Part shown: one piece after another, positions 61,175 through 64,000 of the stretch | Position numbering within the stretch: position 1 is the stretch's first letter | Layout of the letters: every line of letters starts with the position of its first letter | Assembly (NCBI GenBank): GCA_041158165.1 | Contig: JBEBBW010000002.1 | Span: 28,357-92,356 of the forward strand | Length of the DNA stretch: 64,000 nucleotides | Direction: 5' to 3' | DNA from: TMED14 sp041158165 | Lineage (GTDB): Bacteria; Bacteroidota; Bacteroidia; Flavobacteriales; Schleiferiaceae | Program-made: the position numbers and the translations under genes | Notes under the pieces: generated by a model | What the model saw: the letters and a program-made list of their open reading frames with translations, nothing else | Databases searched by the model: none | Told to the model about the DNA's origin: nothing

Positions 61175-61735
61175 CTACCGAAGGCTGCGGAGCACCCAAT
61201 AAAGTCCGCGCTGGTTGGCACGCATTTCGGGCAAAAGGAGCAGAATAATCATTCCTTCCACGAACGAAGCGATGCCCCACAGGAGGGCAAAAGCATAGTA
61301 GGGCGCCCAAAATCCCCATGTAAACAGCGTGAAAAAGAGAAACCCCTGCAGGTAGCCGCCGATTTTCGTGGAGTAAAGATGGAGGCTGGGACTCCGGCGA
61401 AACTTGGCAAACGACAGCGCGAGAAAAGCGGCAATAAATGCTGCGAAGGCCCACGCAAGGTTGATCCAGTCGCCAAGCTCGGCTTGCTTGAATATATACA
61501 AACCATAAAATGCGGCTATGTAGGTACCGTAGTCCGCCAACGAATCGAGCTGTGCCCCAAAATCGGTCTGAAGCTTAAAGCGCCGCGCAATCCAGCCGTC
61601 CAAGATGTCGGTCACGAGGTTTACCACAATGAGTACGCTAAAAAGCGACTCCTCCCCTGTGGCGACGAGGTAAATCAGGTACGGAAAAGCAATCAATCGA
61701 TAGCTGCTCAGTATGTTGGGAAGGTGGCGAAGCAT
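61175..61735 (-). CDS. CDP-alcohol phosphatidyltransferase family protein
   Basis: This 186-residue membrane enzyme has the full catalytic motif in LVTDILDGWIARRFK followed by TDFGAQLDSLAD (the D-x2-D-G-x2-A-R-x8-G-x3-D-x3-D pattern). It moves a CDP-activated lipid head-group or diacylglyceryl unit to an alcohol acceptor. About five hydrophobic segments are seen. Its stop is 42 bases from the LysM start. It is directly downstream of the CarS-like gene (TAAATG junction), so the two are likely linked: one would make a CDP-lipid and the other use it. Substrate unknown. Confidence 0.85.
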   Translation of the reverse strand: MLRHLPNILSSYRLIAFPYLIYLVATGEESLFSVLIVVNLVTDILDGWIARRFKLQTDFGAQLDSLADYGTYIAAFYGLYIFKQAELGDWINLAWAFAAFIAAFLALSFAKFRRSPSLHLYSTKIGGYLQGFLFFTLFTWGFWAPYYAFALLWGIASFVEGMIILLLLPEMRANQRGLYWVLRSLR

Positions 61736-62299
61736 TTAAAAACTCTTTTTAATTCCGAGCCCCACGAGCACCCACGACAGCAGAGCGTGCACGCCGCTGT
61801 TGGTACCAAGACTCACGAAGAACAGTTCCGAGGCCGTAACGTTGGCGGGCAATCCAAATTCTGTGGGCGTCGGGGCAACGAACAGCGCGAGCACGACCGC
61901 GCCCAATAGCGCAGAATCCAGCTTGTCCGCCATTGCGCTAACCCAGGGCCAGCGCGCACTTTGGGCACCCGAAGCAATTCCCATTCGGCGCTTTATCCAC
62001 GAATTCGGGAGCTCTGCCGCAACATACACGAGCCCCAAGCCCGCCCCCCACAGCCAAGGCGCCAGAGGTAGCGTTGGCTGGATGATCCACGCGAGCAGCG
62101 CGGCGGAAGCCGAGGCGCCGCCGGCCATCACGACCACCCCGCGCCACGTTTTGTTGGTGCCAAATCCGGTTCGCCAAATGGGACGGGCGAGCGTAGGGAC
62201 CACGTCGGCTCGAACGGCCAGCATGTGGAGAACTCCCGCAATCGCCGTGGGCAAAAGAACCCAAGTAAGGTTCCAAACAACCAACTCAGCCATGTTCAT
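61736..62299 (-). CDS. CDP-archaeol synthase (CarS)-like membrane protein
   Basis: This 187-residue polytopic protein has the motifs of the CarS/DUF46 family: FGTNKTWRGVVV near residue 47 and AELPNSWIKRRMGIASG about 110-126, followed by ADKLDSALLG. Archaeal relatives make CDP-archaeol from CTP and digeranylgeranylglyceryl phosphate; bacterial relatives are of unknown substrate. About five hydrophobic segments. ATGs at 62299 and 62293 are both possible, and both overlap the patatin stop region (62286). It is followed immediately by the CDP-alcohol phosphatidyltransferase. The family assignment comes from motif recall, not alignment. Confidence 0.7.
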   Translation of the reverse strand: MNMAELVVWNLTWVLLPTAIAGVLHMLAVRADVVPTLARPIWRTGFGTNKTWRGVVVMAGGASASAALLAWIIQPTLPLAPWLWGAGLGLVYVAAELPNSWIKRRMGIASGAQSARWPWVSAMADKLDSALLGAVVLALFVAPTPTEFGLPANVTASELFFVSLGTNSGVHALLSWVLVGLGIKKSF

Positions 62300-63287
62300 T
62301 GAGTGCGATGAAGGCGCGAACCGACGGATTCTGAAGCTGGCGCACGCCCTCGGCCCTGCCGCTCGCGCTCAAAAATTCAAGGGCAGCGGGATGCGTGGTA
62401 TCCATGCGGACCGGACCCAATTCGGCCCAAGGGACGGCGGGCGGCGGAATCCGAACATAGCGGGTTACCGGCGCAATCCGCGGTAAAAACGTCGCTACCG
62501 CGTCGTGGGTAAGTGCCGCTTGGCCATAGGTCGACGCGTGGAGCATTCGCTGAATCCATTGCGGCAGCGAACGAGGCGGTCCCGAACTTTGGTAGCCCTC
62601 GGGGCGCTCCACGGTGCCGATCGATACAATTTCGACCTGATTTAGCGTTCCCGCCTTGGGCAGCGCATGAATTAAGCCACTCAGCGTCGGTGAATTCACC
62701 CACAACCCCCCGTCGGCATACCATTCTCCATTGAGGTTATGGTGCGGAAAATAACCGGGGGTGGCCGCCGTCGCCATCGCCACGTCAACCAAGCGCACGT
62801 TCGGATGGCTACTGCGCATGAACACGGTATGTTCCCCGGTGGTCAAGTTTACTGCTGCAACGCTGACGTCAGTAGCCAAGTCGGCCATGCAGCGGTCTCC
62901 GAACAGGGAGCGCAGTGCGCGGTGGAGCATTCGGGGGTCGTATTTACCCTGTAATCGTAGTTGGCGAAGGGTCTGAGGTAGCTGACGAAGCCCAGCGCGC
63001 AGCCCGCGGGGAGGCGCTGGAAAAATGGCAGGTCCCTCATTTACAAAAAATGCAGCGAGGTCGCTTGCAGAATGCCCCGAAGCCAGGCCTAAGGCTAGAA
63101 TTCCGCCTGAGGAGGTTCCGCTAATCCAGTCAAGCCTTTGTGTCCACGAACCAGGCATGTGCCGTTCCCATTCCGCCAGCACACTGGCGGAATACAGTGC
63201 CTTTATGCCCCCGCCGTCGAGCGAAAGCATCCTCAAGACCCCGTGTTCTGATTCTAACATTCGTTCAATTAACGTCAAATTTGGCAT
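62286..63287 (-). CDS. Patatin-like phospholipase
   Basis: This ~333-residue protein has the oxyanion loop LSLDGGGIKALYSASVL, the nucleophile serine in ISGTSSGGILALGLASG (GxSxG) and the second active-site residue in WYADGGLWVNSP (DGG). It is likely a lipid acyl hydrolase, with no signal peptide seen. Starts at 63287, 63260 and 63341 are all possible; 63287 is taken as a compromise because no promoter box decides. It overlaps the CarS-like gene by 14 bases, in a lipid-enzyme operon. No nucleotidyltransferase or other CBASS gene is present, so a defence role is not supported. Confidence 0.82.
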   Translation of the reverse strand: MPNLTLIERMLESEHGVLRMLSLDGGGIKALYSASVLAEWERHMPGSWTQRLDWISGTSSGGILALGLASGHSASDLAAFFVNEGPAIFPAPPRGLRAGLRQLPQTLRQLRLQGKYDPRMLHRALRSLFGDRCMADLATDVSVAAVNLTTGEHTVFMRSSHPNVRLVDVAMATAATPGYFPHHNLNGEWYADGGLWVNSPTLSGLIHALPKAGTLNQVEIVSIGTVERPEGYQSSGPPRSLPQWIQRMLHASTYGQAALTHDAVATFLPRIAPVTRYVRIPPPAVPWAELGPVRMDTTHPAALEFLSASGRAEGVRQLQNPSVRAFIALNEHG

Positions 63288-63372
63288 GCTCGCCACGCGG
63301 TGGGCGAAAAACTTCACCGCAATCCGCGCAGTTTTTGCCAAAAAAAAACGGTTCTCCTAACGAAGGAAATAA

Positions 63373-63403
63373 AAAAACCGAACACCTAAGGCATTCGGTT
63401 TTT
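63373..63403. terminator. Bidirectional-type terminator downstream of tRNA-His
   Basis: A perfect 10-bp stem, AAAAACCGAA at 63373-63382 and TTCGGTTTTT at 63394-63403, can terminate transcription in either direction. It lies between the tRNA (minus) and the patatin gene. Confidence 0.75.
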
Positions 63404-63407
63404 AACG

Positions 63408-63485
63408 TGGGGTGAATGACGGGGTTCGAACCCGCGACCTCCGGAACCACAATCCGGCGCTCTAACCAGCTGAGCTACAATCACC
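63408..63485 (-). tRNA. tRNA-His (GTG anticodon)
   Basis: On the minus strand the sequence folds as a cloverleaf. D-arm AGCTCAGCTGGTTAGAGC, anticodon stem CCGGA/TCCGG with loop TTGTGGT giving anticodon GTG (His), T-arm with GGGTTCGAACCCC. The acceptor stem pairs at six of seven positions. A 5' extra G at 63485 opposite discriminator C fits the G-1:C73 identity pair of bacterial tRNA-His. The CCA end is encoded (63408-63410). Confidence 0.92.
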
Positions 63486-63548
63486 GTGTTTGGGGCGGCA
63501 AATATAGCGTTCCGAATCGGTTCTACAAGCAACAGGAGCCCAGAAACC

Positions 63549-64000
63549 CTACAGCATAGTGGTGGGTTCGACGTAGTCGGTCAAGGGCAGGCCGGTTTGG
63601 TCCTTAATCGCCGACATTCCGCCGTTGACGTTGATCAAATGGTGGAAACCACGGGCCTTCATCACCGAAATAAACACCATCGAACGGTACCCACCAGCGC
63701 AGTGCACATAGTACGTCGTCGACGGGTCCACTTTCTTGGCGCTGTCGTTCACGTAATCTAGGGGCGCATTGACCGCATTCGGCAAGTGCTGGCTAGCGTA
63801 CTCTGATGCCCGGCGCACGTCAAGCACCGGGGTTGTCGGGTTCGACTTGAGCAGTACCTCCAACTCATTTGCTGTAACGGTTTCCACGTAATCCACCTCT
63901 TTTCCGGCGCGGAGCCAGGCCGGAAATCCGCCGGCTAACGTGCCCAACGCACGGTCGTAACCGACCCGTGCCAGGCGCGTCACCGCTTCTTCCTCGCGCC
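63549..64000 (-). CDS. Rhodanese-domain region of an MBL-fold hydrolase (5' end outside window)
   Basis: The frame is open to the window edge, so this is the C-terminal ~150 residues. The visible N-part (RLARVGYDRALGTLAGGFPAW) is the tail of one rhodanese domain, and ELEVLLKSNPTTPVLDVRRASEYASQHL with the active-site Cys in YYVHCAGGYRSM is a second. Two tandem rhodanese domains after a metallo-beta-lactamase fold occur in persulfide dioxygenase-type proteins of Bacteroidota, so the complete gene is probably of that kind. The MBL part is outside the window, so the enzyme type is inferred. Confidence 0.65.
   Translation of the reverse strand, partial: REEEAVTRLARVGYDRALGTLAGGFPAWLRAGKEVDYVETVTANELEVLLKSNPTTPVLDVRRASEYASQHLPNAVNAPLDYVNDSAKKVDPSTTYYVHCAGGYRSMVFISVMKARGFHHLINVNGGMSAIKDQTGLPLTDYVEPTTML

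Noticed and set aside
62286..63287. Patatin as a CBASS effector (CapV-like)
   Set aside because: The MLSLDGGGIKALYSASVL start resembles CapV, but no CD-NTase, Cap2/Cap3 or other CBASS gene is nearby; the neighbours are lipid enzymes.

Overview
The window is a densely packed chromosomal segment of a moderately GC-rich (by eye about 55-60 %) member of the Bacteroidota, most likely Flavobacteriales or a close relative. Three things point there: proteins with type IX secretion C-terminal domains of both the short 'type A' and the CHU_C/gliding kind; a gldI-like lipoprotein in the ndk / nrnA / gldI / peptidyl-prolyl isomerase arrangement that I recall from flavobacteria; and repeated TAnnTTTG promoter -7 boxes without Shine-Dalgarno sequences. 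No rRNA, CRISPR array, insertion sequence, phage gene or plasmid function is visible. The content is mostly housekeeping, and no non-coding stretch exceeds about 190 bases.

Layout. 1-7.1 kb: the 3' end of a THUMP-like methyltransferase gene, a 1074-residue secreted beta-propeller/PKD protein, then a minus-strand operon glmM > 2OG-Fe(II) oxygenase > cysteine desulfurase. 7.2-14.3 kb: a plus-strand run of TPR protein, DUF368 polyprenyl-phosphate transporter, shikimate dehydrogenase, DUF349 protein and uvrB. 14.3-17.5 kb: minus-strand nrnA > gldI-like > cyclophilin-FKBP fusion, divergent from ndk. 17.6-23.8 kb: recF > DUF721 (minus), then a TPR anchor protein, ribH, phospho-sugar mutase, a TlpA-like thioredoxin and a YkgJ cysteine-cluster protein (plus). 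23.7-33.8 kb: minus-strand PIG-L deacetylase > sodium:solute symporter, a giant T9SS subtilisin-like protease (plus) and a second symporter (minus). 33.8-39 kb: recR, a glycosyltransferase fusion, a 2-oxoacid dehydrogenase E2, a DEDDh exonuclease and a FAH-family protein. 39.1-46.6 kb: a 1593-residue T9SS protein and clpB. 46.6-50.3 kb: dapF > GNAT > mltG (minus), divergent from a DegP/HtrA protease. 50.5-56.3 kb: GAPDH with an N-terminal extension, tcdA between two palindromes, miaE > gcvT > lrp (minus) and an MltF-like transglycosylase. 56.3-61.1 kb: a minus-strand surface O-acetylation cassette (LysM > SGNH > SGNH > MBOAT). 61.2-63.3 kb: a lipid cassette (patatin > CarS-like CDP-lipid synthase > CDP-alcohol phosphatidyltransferase). 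63.4-64 kb: tRNA-His and the end of a rhodanese-containing gene.

Functional themes are envelope biogenesis (glmM, DUF368, mltG, mltF, the MBOAT/SGNH cassette, a glycosyltransferase, phospholipid genes), T9SS surface proteins, DNA repair (uvrB, recF, recR), protein quality control (clpB, htrA, PPIases) and central metabolism (GAPDH, E2, aroE, gcvT, dapF, ribH).

The most unusual signal is transcriptional. About twelve genes carry a Bacteroidota -7-like box (TAnnTTTG or a close variant) only 3-9 bases before the start codon. That would put the transcription start on or next to the start codon, as in leaderless mRNA. The other points of interest are the CarS-like lipid cassette, the CTAG-rich palindromes, and several unusual protein architectures.
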